From Williamsia sp. 1138 (GTDB lineage Bacteria; Actinomycetota; Actinomycetes; Mycobacteriales; Mycobacteriaceae), in contig NZ_MJEJ02000045.1 of assembly GCF_002095435.2 (NCBI RefSeq), forward strand, positions 124,001 to 188,000: a DNA stretch of 64,000 nucleotides, written 5' to 3'. A program made the translations under genes and the position numbers. Positions 46,305-54,172 of this stretch are shown piece by piece. The stretch's first letter is position 1; every line of letters starts with the position of its first letter. Below the pieces are notes generated by a model, which saw only the letters and a program-made list of their open reading frames with translations, had not been told where the DNA came from and searched no databases.

Positions 46305-48320
46305 TCAAACAGAGTCCTGATCTGGGATCATCACCGTCTTCAGCAGCTCCTCCGGCACAGCAAAGGCGTCGACCAGGGTGCGGGCATGGGGCCGCAGGTC
46401 GCGGCACAGTTCGTTCACTCCCCGGCGGATGGCCTTGGCGCGTTCCACCGACACGTGCCGGTGCATCAGGAACCAGTCGAGATCGTCGTCGAGGGCCGAG
46501 TACACGAACAAGTCGCACACCTTGCCGAGTAGTTCGGTGCCGGCCTTGCTGTCGCAGCGGTCGATAGCGTCGACGAACGCCTCGAGCACCACACGCTCGG
46601 TGTGCGCGGAGCCGACTTTGAGCAGGTGATCCTGGGCGCCGTTGAACACTTCGAAGGGGTCGTTGTCGTCCTCGGTGGCCCGCCGAAGGCGGTTCGCACA
46701 GGTGCGGATGAGGTGGTCTTCGCGGTTACGGAAGAGCCGGATCTGCGTGCCGCGGTTGGTGAGATCGGATTGCTCGGGATCTTCGTCGGAGCCGTCGATC
46801 AGCGTCTGCACCACCTGGCGAGCAGCGGACTTCTCGAGGATGACGTCGCGCGCCATCCCGGCGATGAACCGTGCCCAGCCGACGGTGTTGAGTCCGCGTA
46901 CATCTTGCGCGTACGCCGACAGCAGCTCTTTCGCCACCAGTTGGGTGAGGACGGTGTTGTCGCCTTCGAACGTGGTGAACACGTCGATGTCACCGCGCAT
47001 GATCGAGAGCTGGTTCTCGTCGAGATATCCGGCGCCACCGCAGGCTTCGCGGCACACGTTGATCGTGTTGGACGCGTGCCAGGTGGTCATCGCTTTCAAT
47101 CCGGCAGCGGCGCTCTCGAGTTGGCGCTGGCGGTCTTCGTCGAGATCCTCGGCGGACTGGAGTTCGTGCAGTTCTTCGATGATCTCGTTCTGCGCGAACG
47201 TCAGCGCGTAGGACTTCGCGATGAGCGGCAGCAGTTTTCGCTGATGACCCAGGTAGTCCATGATGGTGATCTCGTCGGTGGAGTCGGGGGACTCGAACTG
47301 CTTGCGCACCAGCCCGTATCGCGTGGCGATTGTCAGGGCCTTGCGGCCTGCGGCTCCTGCGGTGGCGGCGACGCTGACGCGGCCACGGATGAGGGTGCCG
47401 AGCATGGTGAAGAAGCGCCGGTTTTCGTTCTCGATCGGTGAGCTGTAGGTGCCGTCTTCCGCGACATCGGCGTAACGGTTGAGCAGGTTGTCCCGCGGGA
47501 TCCGGACATGGTCGAATTCGATGCGCCCGTTGTCGACTCCGGCCAGTCCGCCCTTGTATCCGTCGTCGCTCGTGGTCACGCCCGGTAGGTCGTTGCCCTC
47601 GTCGTCACGCAGCGGCACCACGAAACAGTGGACGCCGCGACTCGTCGGCTCTTCTCCGGGGCCGCCGGTGACCAACTGCGCGAACACCGCGGCGACCTTG
47701 GCGTGCTGGGCGGCGCCGCCGATGTAGTCCTTGCGGGCGAGATGGGATTCGGAGTGGATGACGAACTCGCCGGTCGCCGGGTCGTAGGTACCGGTGGTCT
47801 GCAGCGCCTGCACGTTGGAGCCGTGTCCGGTCTCCGTCATCGCGAAGCAGCCGAGCAGGTCGAGGTCGATGAGGCCCGGCACCAGGGTCTCGTGGTGTCG
47901 TGCGGTGCCGAGATTCTCGACGGCGCCACCGAACAGTCCCCACTGGACGCCCGCTTTGACCATCAGGGACAGATCCGCGTAGCCGAGGAGTTCGATAGCG
48001 CTGATCGAGGCACCGATGTCGCCGGTGCCGCCGTGCTTCTCCAGGAAACCGGACCGCGGGAACCCGTGCGAGGTCAGCTCCTTCATGAGCTCCAGCATGC
48101 GGGCGCGCGCCTCATCCAGCGTGCGGGACGGGTCGGGCAAGAACTCGGCATTATTGAGCTGCCCACGCACCGTCTCACGGGTGGTGCGCCAGCGGCCGTC
48201 GAGCGCAATCCGCAGATTGTCGATCAGCAGCTCGCGGTCGTCGTCAGGTGTCGTGCTCGTCAGGGCATCAGGTTCGCCAGGAGCGGGCAGATCGGCGGAA
48301 CTGGCTTCGATGGCAGTCAT
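46305..48320 (-). CDS. Acyl-CoA oxidase/dehydrogenase (ACOX-type)
   Basis: A 671-residue flavoprotein, longer than the usual 380-residue acyl-CoA dehydrogenase and matching the two-domain acyl-CoA oxidase type. FAD/substrate segments: DLLGCFAMTETGHGSNVQAL, NGRIEFDHVRIPRDNLLNRY, and the catalytic base Glu in DIDVFTTFEGDNTVLTQL. The extra C-terminal region is helical. It would form trans-2-enoyl-CoA in beta-oxidation. ATG 48320 is chosen; the longer frame adds 20 unconserved residues. Monocistronic. Confidence 0.9.
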   Translation of the reverse strand: MTAIEASSADLPAPGEPDALTSTTPDDDRELLIDNLRIALDGRWRTTRETVRGQLNNAEFLPDPSRTLDEARARMLELMKELTSHGFPRSGFLEKHGGTGDIGASISAIELLGYADLSLMVKAGVQWGLFGGAVENLGTARHHETLVPGLIDLDLLGCFAMTETGHGSNVQALQTTGTYDPATGEFVIHSESHLARKDYIGGAAQHAKVAAVFAQLVTGGPGEEPTSRGVHCFVVPLRDDEGNDLPGVTTSDDGYKGGLAGVDNGRIEFDHVRIPRDNLLNRYADVAEDGTYSSPIENENRRFFTMLGTLIRGRVSVAATAGAAGRKALTIATRYGLVRKQFESPDSTDEITIMDYLGHQRKLLPLIAKSYALTFAQNEIIEELHELQSAEDLDEDRQRQLESAAAGLKAMTTWHASNTINVCREACGGAGYLDENQLSIMRGDIDVFTTFEGDNTVLTQLVAKELLSAYAQDVRGLNTVGWARFIAGMARDVILEKSAARQVVQTLIDGSDEDPEQSDLTNRGTQIRLFRNREDHLIRTCANRLRRATEDDNDPFEVFNGAQDHLLKVGSAHTERVVLEAFVDAIDRCDSKAGTELLGKVCDLFVYSALDDDLDWFLMHRHVSVERAKAIRRGVNELCRDLRPHARTLVDAFAVPEELLKTVMIPDQDSV

Positions 48321-48436
48321 AGTCCCGAGAATACCCAGCGCTTCGTGCCGCAACCCTGGATATGTGTAGATACGCGTCACACTCAGTAGGTCGGGTTATG
48401 GCGACGCCTGATTCACCTCGCGGACAGCTGATCCGG

Positions 48437-49423
48437 TCAGTGCGTCGCAGGCGCACCTACCGTGATCGCGTCGAGGCGTTCGCCGATGAAGTCGCCCGAG
48501 ATTACGGGCGGTCGACCGGCTTCGGCGCCGATCGGTGGCTGCAGCGGGACGACCTCGGCGTCGTGGTTGAGCTCATAGAAGAAGATCAGCGAGACGAGGT
48601 CTTCTTCCGGAGCCTGCGACGGTGGGGGTAGGACGCGATGCCGCCCCGCACGCCAGCGACCGGCGGTCCAGTACTCGAGCAGATCACCGATGTTGATGGT
48701 CAGCGCAGCGGGGTCGTACGGCGCGTCGGCCCAGCCGCCCTCGTCGCTGTAGACCTGCAGTCCGCCGGCGCCGGGTTCGCGGTCGAGCACCGTGACGGTG
48801 CCGAAATCGGTGTGCGGTCCGATCCGGAACTGACCGTCCGCGACCGGGCCGGTCTGGGTCAGCGCCGGATAGTGGTTGATGTTCGCCGTCCAGGTCGCAT
48901 TGTCGGCAAGTCCGAGAAAGGGATTGGCCGAATCCGGCAGTCCCAGTGACGCCGACATCAGCGCGAGGAGGTCGTCGGACAACGACTTCATCTGGCGGCA
49001 GTATTCGACGAACAGCTCGGCCAGTTGGGGCACCTCCGCCGGCCACACGTCGGGCGGGAACCACAGGGCGTCCACGACGGGGTCACCGACAGGTGTCTGG
49101 GCGCCGCAGTTGTATGTCTCCTTGAGATCGGGTGGGGTCTCGGTCCCCTCGGAATAGCCGTTGGCCTCCATACCCGGGCCGATCCAGCCGCGACCGCCCA
49201 CGGCGACCGCGTATTTGTCCTTCACTTGCGTTGGCAGCGAGAAGAACTCGCGTGCAGCGGCACGGAGGGCGCGGGGGAGTTCGGGATCGATGCCGTGTCC
49301 GGTCACCAGGAGGAAGCCTGCTTTCTGCAAGCTCTCGTCGACGGCGGCGCACATGGCGGTTGCCGCCTCGCCGCCGGCTCGCCACTGCGAGATGTCCACC
49401 GTGAGAACGGGACTGCCGGTCAT
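48437..49423 (-). CDS. 2-oxoglutarate/Fe(II) oxygenase, isopenicillin N synthase-like
   Basis: A 328-residue double-stranded beta-helix oxygenase. The N-terminal DIOX_N region (GFLLVTGHGIDPEL) is followed by the catalytic domain with iron ligands in IGPHTDFGTVTVL (HTD) and AGRHRVLPP, and the 2OG-binding arginine is probably in VSLIFFYELN region downstream. It overlaps the cytosine deaminase gene by 4 bp. Thymine-7-hydroxylase belongs to the same superfamily, so a pyrimidine substrate is an attractive but unproven idea. Confidence 0.87.
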   Translation of the reverse strand: MTGSPVLTVDISQWRAGGEAATAMCAAVDESLQKAGFLLVTGHGIDPELPRALRAAAREFFSLPTQVKDKYAVAVGGRGWIGPGMEANGYSEGTETPPDLKETYNCGAQTPVGDPVVDALWFPPDVWPAEVPQLAELFVEYCRQMKSLSDDLLALMSASLGLPDSANPFLGLADNATWTANINHYPALTQTGPVADGQFRIGPHTDFGTVTVLDREPGAGGLQVYSDEGGWADAPYDPAALTINIGDLLEYWTAGRWRAGRHRVLPPPSQAPEEDLVSLIFFYELNHDAEVVPLQPPIGAEAGRPPVISGDFIGERLDAITVGAPATH

Positions 49424-49911
49424 CGTGTGCCCCCGTTCGAGGCCTCTTCGTCGGCGACCCCGATGTCTTCGTTCCACAGGAGGGGGTTGTCGTCGATGAA
49501 CGACGACATCATCGAGATGCAGCGCGGATCGTTCAGCACGGTCACCGCGACGCCCAGATCGGTGAGCCAGTTCTCGCCGCCCTGGAAGGTGGTGTTCTCG
49601 CCCACGATCACCGAGCCGATGTTGAATTGCCGGATCAGCCCGCTGCAATACCAGCACGGCGCCAGGGTGGTGACCATGATGGTCGACCGGTAGTCGGTCT
49701 GGCGGCCGGCGTTACGGAAGGCGTCTGTTTCACCGTGAACCGACGGATCGTCGTTCTGGACCCGGCGGTTGTGGCCCCGGCCCAGGAGCACCCCGTCCGA
49801 GGCGAACAGCGCCGCCCCGATGGGGATGCCGCCCTCTGTCAGGCTTTGTTGAGCCTCGGCGTAAGCGATCTCGAGGAGCGTGGTCGGGGAAACATCGATG
49901 GATGTCGTCAT
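49420..49911 (-). CDS. Cytosine deaminase, yeast FCY1-type
   Basis: A 163-residue zinc deaminase. Catalytic motifs HGETDAFRNAG (His ligand and Glu proton shuttle) and APCWYCSGLI (two Cys ligands). The C-terminus, with VVGENTTF-type and RCISMMSSFIDDNPLLWNEDIG segments, resembles yeast cytosine deaminase more than bacterial CodA. Likely converts cytosine to uracil, though related nucleobases are possible. ATG 49911; the long open frame upstream runs into the pucR gene on the other strand and is not coding. Confidence 0.85.
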   Translation of the reverse strand: MTTSIDVSPTTLLEIAYAEAQQSLTEGGIPIGAALFASDGVLLGRGHNRRVQNDDPSVHGETDAFRNAGRQTDYRSTIMVTTLAPCWYCSGLIRQFNIGSVIVGENTTFQGGENWLTDLGVAVTVLNDPRCISMMSSFIDDNPLLWNEDIGVADEEASNGGTR

Positions 49912-49942
49912 GTCCTCAACCGTGCCCCTCTCGCGCCTGGGC

Positions 49943-49953
49943 GGCAACTGACA
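49943..49953. promoter_or_regulatory. GGCAACTGACA element, 32 bp before the deaminase start
   Basis: GGCAACTGACA on the plus strand starts 32 bp from the deaminase start codon, in the 108-bp divergent region shared with pucR. An identical 11-mer lies at the same distance before the NCS1 permease. It is followed here by a GTGTC that can pair with GACA. Candidate PucR operator. Confidence 0.5.
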
Positions 49954-50019
49954 TAGTGTCGCGATGAGACCCGATCTTGACGTGCAATCCGTCTGGCAGT
50001 TGTAGGAGGGCCGTTCCCG

Positions 50020-51582
50020 ATGGTGCTGACTTTGCGAGACGTGCTGGACCGGCACCTGGCCGCGGCGGACCCGCAGGTGCTCAGCGGACACGATGGCCTC
50101 GACAACGAGGTCCGCTGGGTGCACTCCAGCGAGATCTTCGAGATCGGCCCGCTTCTCTCTGGCGGGGAGTTGCTGCTGACGACCGGTCTGGGCCTGGCCG
50201 GGGTCGATTCCGGGACGCGTCGGCATTACATCCGCGAGCTCGCCCAGCGTGGTGTCGCCGGGGTGGCCGTGGAGTTGGGTCGTACCTTCGACCAGGCACC
50301 CGGCGAGATGGTGCGAGAGGCGTCGTCGGCGCGATTTCCCTTCATCGTGCTGCGTACGGTCGTTCCGTTCATCGACCTGTGCCGGGCGGCGAACACCGAT
50401 CTGGTGTCGCAGGAAGTCGGCGCACTGCGTAGGCGGAGCGAACTCGACGCGGCGCTGCATGCTGAGATGGCGGCCGGAACGGGTGCCCCCGCGATGCTGA
50501 AATGTATTGCGGCTGCAGTGGGTTGCCCGCTGGTGCTGTTGGGCAAGGGCAACGCGTTGATGGCTGCCGAGGGCCTCGACGACGATCACTCGGCGTGGCA
50601 GGCGGTGGACGCGCAGGCGGCATCGGTGCCTGTCGGGATGCGCGGTGAAGTGGTCGCGACCCTGGTCGCCGGCCCGGGGTCGCCGCTCGATGTCGATGAC
50701 CTGCTGACGTTGCTCGAGGTCGGGGCGGGTCCGCTCGGTGTGACGTTGTCGTTGACCCGCGAGCTCGCCGGATTGCCGCACCGCGCGGCGTCATCGTTGG
50801 TGTCAGATCTGTTGGAGCGCCGCATCGATCGCCGATCCGATCTCGTGATGCGGCTGGGCGCAGCCGGCTTCCGTCCGGCCCGGACATCGCAGATCGTTCC
50901 GGTGGCCGTCGACGTCCCGACGCCGCGGATGGCCTCCCGAGTCACCGCGTCGGTGGTGAAAAGCCTTGCTGCGCAATCCATGCATGCGCAGGTCCATGCG
51001 ACGTCGTACGCGTTGATCGCGACGGGCCGGCCCGGCAACGACGACGTGACGGTGATCGCCGATGCGTATCGGGAATTCGCCGACGGGGCAACCGTTGTCG
51101 TTGGCGATCCCGTACCGATCGACGCGCAGGAGTTGTCGACGTCGCTGCTGCGCGTGCGGCATGCGCTGGCCTTGGCGGTGGCGGATCGACAGATCGTCGG
51201 CGGGTCGGCCGACGCCGTGACATCGACGCGGGCGTTGGCCGCGGATCTCGCGATGGAGACGCTCGACGCCGCAGTGCGCGTCGACCTGCTGGCCGTCATC
51301 GCCCCGGTCATCGCCTGGGATGCCGAACACGGTTCGGAGTTGACCCGCACACTCGAGGTACATCTGCGGCACGGATGTAGTGCCACCCGATCGGCCGCGG
51401 CCCTGAACCTCGGACGGCAGAGCCTCTATCAGCGGCTGGAGCGGATCCGCGGGCTGATCGGATTCGACTTCACCGCTGCGCAGACATACCCGGGACTGCT
51501 GCTGGCCCTGTGCGCGCACCGCGCACAGGGCCGCAGGAGACGTAGCGGAGCGGAGCTCGACCGGTTATCGAGCGGAGAATGA
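50020..51582 (+). CDS. PucR-family transcriptional regulator (nucleobase module)
   Basis: A 520-residue regulator. The N-terminal PucR domain has the family signature (LTLRDVLDRHLAAADPQVL, SSEIFEIGPLLSGGELLLTTG). A GGDEF-like middle region follows, and the C-terminal HTH_30 (PucR C-terminal) reads TLEVHLRHGCSATRSAAALN then RQSLYQRLERIRGLIG. PucR proteins activate purine and amine catabolism. It is divergent from the deaminase operon and convergent with the permease, 3 bp apart, so it probably controls both. Confidence 0.9.
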   Translation: MVLTLRDVLDRHLAAADPQVLSGHDGLDNEVRWVHSSEIFEIGPLLSGGELLLTTGLGLAGVDSGTRRHYIRELAQRGVAGVAVELGRTFDQAPGEMVREASSARFPFIVLRTVVPFIDLCRAANTDLVSQEVGALRRRSELDAALHAEMAAGTGAPAMLKCIAAAVGCPLVLLGKGNALMAAEGLDDDHSAWQAVDAQAASVPVGMRGEVVATLVAGPGSPLDVDDLLTLLEVGAGPLGVTLSLTRELAGLPHRAASSLVSDLLERRIDRRSDLVMRLGAAGFRPARTSQIVPVAVDVPTPRMASRVTASVVKSLAAQSMHAQVHATSYALIATGRPGNDDVTVIADAYREFADGATVVVGDPVPIDAQELSTSLLRVRHALALAVADRQIVGGSADAVTSTRALAADLAMETLDAAVRVDLLAVIAPVIAWDAEHGSELTRTLEVHLRHGCSATRSAAALNLGRQSLYQRLERIRGLIGFDFTAAQTYPGLLLALCAHRAQGRRRRSGAELDRLSSGE

Positions 51583-51585
51583 GGC

Positions 51586-53019
51586 TCAGACCTGCGAGTA
51601 CTCGCGATTGATCTTGTTGCGGCACAACAGGACGTAGGCACCGAAGGCGATGAGGAAGCCGATGAAGAAGGCGATGTCTCCCAGTTCGGGGACGGCTTCG
51701 GCGACCCACCCCACATAGCGCTCCTGGTTGGCGAACAGCGCCACCGAGACGACGAGCGCGATGACGAACGAGAGCAGGCCACCCCAGTTGGTGTACTTGG
51801 TGTCGTAGAGCAGGTTCGCCACCGGGCGTCCTCGCCTCAGTAGCTGGTCGGCGAGGACGATGCCGAGCCACGGCCCGATCCAGTAGGCGACGATCAGCAG
51901 GAATGTCTCGTAGTTGGCGGCGGCGTCGGCCAGTGCCCACCACGCCACCAGGAACCCGACGACGCCGAAGACCGCGGTGACGACCGCACGCTGGATCCCG
52001 ACGGACATCTTGAAGCCCATGGTCACGAAAGCCATTGCGCCCGAGTACAGATTGATGGCGTTGGCGGCGACCGCGCCGATGGCGATCGCGAGCAGGGTCA
52101 GGTTGGCGACCCACGACGGCAGGGATCCGGTGAATGCGTCGGTGGGGCTGAGATCGGCGTCGGCGCCGATGGTGACCGATGCAGCGCCGATCGCCATCAG
52201 CGCGGTGGTCGACACGAACAGTCCGGACGAGGCGAAGAACCCCGTCTGGAACTTCGAGACGTTCACCGGCAGGTAGCGGGTGTAGTCCGCGGCGTAGGGC
52301 GTCCAGGCGGCGGTGTAGCCGAATGCTGCACCGAGGGTGAGCAGGAAGCCGCCCAGACCGGCCCCGCCGTCGGCTGCAGCCATCCCGAGGTCGGCATCAC
52401 GGAAGATGAAGACGCCGGCCAGTACGAACACCACGGCCAGCACGGGTGCGGCGAGCCGCTCGAATCCCTGGACCAGGTTGTGGCCGCAGAACGCGAAACC
52501 GGTCTGCGCGAGCACGATGATGATCAGCGCGAGCACCGACGGCAGCCCGAACAGGGTGTTGAGCGCCAGTGCACCGCTGACGCTGTTGGTGGCGAACCAG
52601 CCGACACCACACATCACCGTCATGAAGGCGGCTGGGAGGATGTTGCCGCGGTACCCGAAACCGAGGCGGCCCAGCACCATCTGCGGCACCCCGTGCAGGG
52701 GTCCGCGGGCGGACAGCACGTAGTGCGCGAGTGCTCCGAGTAGGTTGCCGATCGCCATCGCGGCGATGGCCTGCCAGAAGCTCAGCCCGAAATAGAGGAC
52801 CGCGATGATCCCGAGGAAGATCGTCGCGAACTCGAGGTTGGGTGCGGTCCAGGTCCAGAACAGCCCGCGGGGTTTGCCGTGCCGGGCTTCGGGCGGGATG
52901 AACTCGTTACCGCCCGGCTCCACTGCAAGGACCTTGTCGCCGTAATTGCCCAGTGCTGCTTCCGGGGTATCCGGCGATGCGGGGCCTTCCGGGGTCGTGC
53001 GGGGAGTCGTCGATGTCAT
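51586..53019 (-). CDS. NCS1-family nucleobase:cation symporter
   Basis: A 477-residue permease with about 12 hydrophobic helices, of the cytosine/purine permease (NCS1) family. Typical segments: TWTAPNLEFATIFLGIIAV, LSARGPLHGVPQMVLGRLGFG (the loop after helix 2), AAWTPYAADYTRYLP and GPWLGIVLADQLLRRG. Likely imports cytosine, allantoin or a related base with Na+ or H+. ATG 53019; it shares the GGCAACTGACA upstream element with the cytosine deaminase gene. Confidence 0.9.
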   Translation of the reverse strand: MTSTTPRTTPEGPASPDTPEAALGNYGDKVLAVEPGGNEFIPPEARHGKPRGLFWTWTAPNLEFATIFLGIIAVLYFGLSFWQAIAAMAIGNLLGALAHYVLSARGPLHGVPQMVLGRLGFGYRGNILPAAFMTVMCGVGWFATNSVSGALALNTLFGLPSVLALIIIVLAQTGFAFCGHNLVQGFERLAAPVLAVVFVLAGVFIFRDADLGMAAADGGAGLGGFLLTLGAAFGYTAAWTPYAADYTRYLPVNVSKFQTGFFASSGLFVSTTALMAIGAASVTIGADADLSPTDAFTGSLPSWVANLTLLAIAIGAVAANAINLYSGAMAFVTMGFKMSVGIQRAVVTAVFGVVGFLVAWWALADAAANYETFLLIVAYWIGPWLGIVLADQLLRRGRPVANLLYDTKYTNWGGLLSFVIALVVSVALFANQERYVGWVAEAVPELGDIAFFIGFLIAFGAYVLLCRNKINREYSQV

Positions 53020-53050
53020 GGCGCAACGGTCCCTTGCCGGAGGCGTCCGG

Positions 53051-53061
53051 GGCAACTGACA
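53051..53061. promoter_or_regulatory. GGCAACTGACA element, 32 bp before the permease start
   Basis: Identical to the 11-mer at 49943-49953 and at exactly the same distance from the start codon. Here GCAAC pairs with a GTTGC 13 nt further on, giving an inverted repeat. The shared sequence points to one regulator, most simply the PucR encoded between the two operons. Confidence 0.5.
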
Positions 53062-53108
53062 GATCGTCCGTTGCAAAGGACCTCTGGCCCGTCGTTCTGT
53101 CCGAAAGT

Positions 53109-53157
53109 GGTGGGTTCCGGCGACGGCGACCTGCGGATTTGGTCGCCAGAACCCACC
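53109..53157. repeat. 16-bp-stem hairpin, repeat element and probable terminator of the amine operon
   Basis: GGTGGGTTCCGGCGAC (53109-53124) pairs with GTCGCCAGAACCCACC (53142-53157) with one mismatch and a 17-nt loop. It lies 2 bp past the agmatine deiminase stop. The arm shares a 14-mer with the hairpin at 36060-36108. Confidence 0.8.
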
Positions 53158-53158
53158 A

Positions 53159-54172
53159 TCATCGGGCGGTGGGCTGGTTCTGCGTGATGCAGTGGATCCC
53201 GCCACCGCGTTCGAACAGGGGGCGTGCGTCCACGGCTTTCACGGTGCGACCGGGGTAGACCTCGGCGAGGATCGCCGCGGCCCGTGCATCGTTGGGGTCG
53301 TCGTAGCTGCAGGCGATGACACCGTCGTTGACCACGAGGTGGTTGATGTAGCTGTAGTCGACGGGACCCTCGTCGTCGGTCAGCACGGTGGGTGCGGGGA
53401 CCCCGATGATCTCCCAGCCCGGTTCGGCGTCGGCGATCAGCGCCTTGATCCTGGCGCTGACCGCGAAGTCGGGATGATCGGGATTCTGCTGATCGTGCAC
53501 CAGCACCACTCCCGGCGACGGCATCGCGGCGACGATGTCAACGTGCCCGCGCGTCCCGAACTTCTCGTTGTCGCGGGTCAGGCCGTGCGGCAGCCAGATT
53601 GCCCGCTCGGCGCCGATGGTGCGCGCCAGTTCGGCTTCGACCTGGGTCTTGGTCCAGTCCTGGTTTCGCCCTTCGCCGAGTTGCACCGACTCGGTGACGA
53701 GCACCGTGCCGGCGCCATCGACCTGGATTCCGCCGCCCTCGTTGATCATCGGGGAGTCGATCAGTTCGGCCCCGGACAGTTCGGCGATCAGCGTCCCGAT
53801 GTGCTGGTCTTTGTCCCATTGCGCCCACGACGCGGCACCCCAGCCGTTGAAGACCCAGTTGACCGCGCCGAGCCGGCCGTTCTCGTCGAGCACGAACGTC
53901 GGCCCGATGTCACGGGCCCAGGCATCGTTCAGCGGCGCTTCGATGATCTCGATGTCGGCCGAAAGGTACTGGCGTGCAGTCGAGATCTCGCCGGGGTCGA
54001 CGATCATGGTGACCGGTTCGAAGTCGAGTACGGCATGCGCGACGGCGGCCCACGTCGCTCGTGCCTCGTCGCGCGCGGCCTCGGTCTCGCCGAGGGAATA
54101 CCCCTGCACCGGGTAGGCCATCCAGATCTTGTCCTGCGGCGCACCCTCGGCGGGCATCGTCCAGGTGGTCAT
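53159..54172 (-). CDS. aguA: Agmatine deiminase
   Basis: A 337-residue pentein-fold enzyme converting agmatine to N-carbamoylputrescine and ammonia. Conserved segments: APLNDAWARDIGPTFV (catalytic Asp), EGGGIQVDG, GTRGHVDIVA (catalytic His) and the nucleophile Cys328 in ERGGGIHCITQ. The stop-proximal Gly-Gly-Gly-Ile-His-Cys motif is diagnostic. Overlaps gabD by 4 bp. The usual partner, N-carbamoylputrescine amidase, is not encoded in the window. Confidence 0.9.
   Translation of the reverse strand: MTTWTMPAEGAPQDKIWMAYPVQGYSLGETEAARDEARATWAAVAHAVLDFEPVTMIVDPGEISTARQYLSADIEIIEAPLNDAWARDIGPTFVLDENGRLGAVNWVFNGWGAASWAQWDKDQHIGTLIAELSGAELIDSPMINEGGGIQVDGAGTVLVTESVQLGEGRNQDWTKTQVEAELARTIGAERAIWLPHGLTRDNEKFGTRGHVDIVAAMPSPGVVLVHDQQNPDHPDFAVSARIKALIADAEPGWEIIGVPAPTVLTDDEGPVDYSYINHLVVNDGVIACSYDDPNDARAAAILAEVYPGRTVKAVDARPLFERGGGIHCITQNQPTAR

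Noticed and set aside
48362-48631. Small plus-strand ORF overlapping the end of the 2OG oxygenase
   Set aside because: Most of it is antisense to the oxygenase gene, with no supporting motif.
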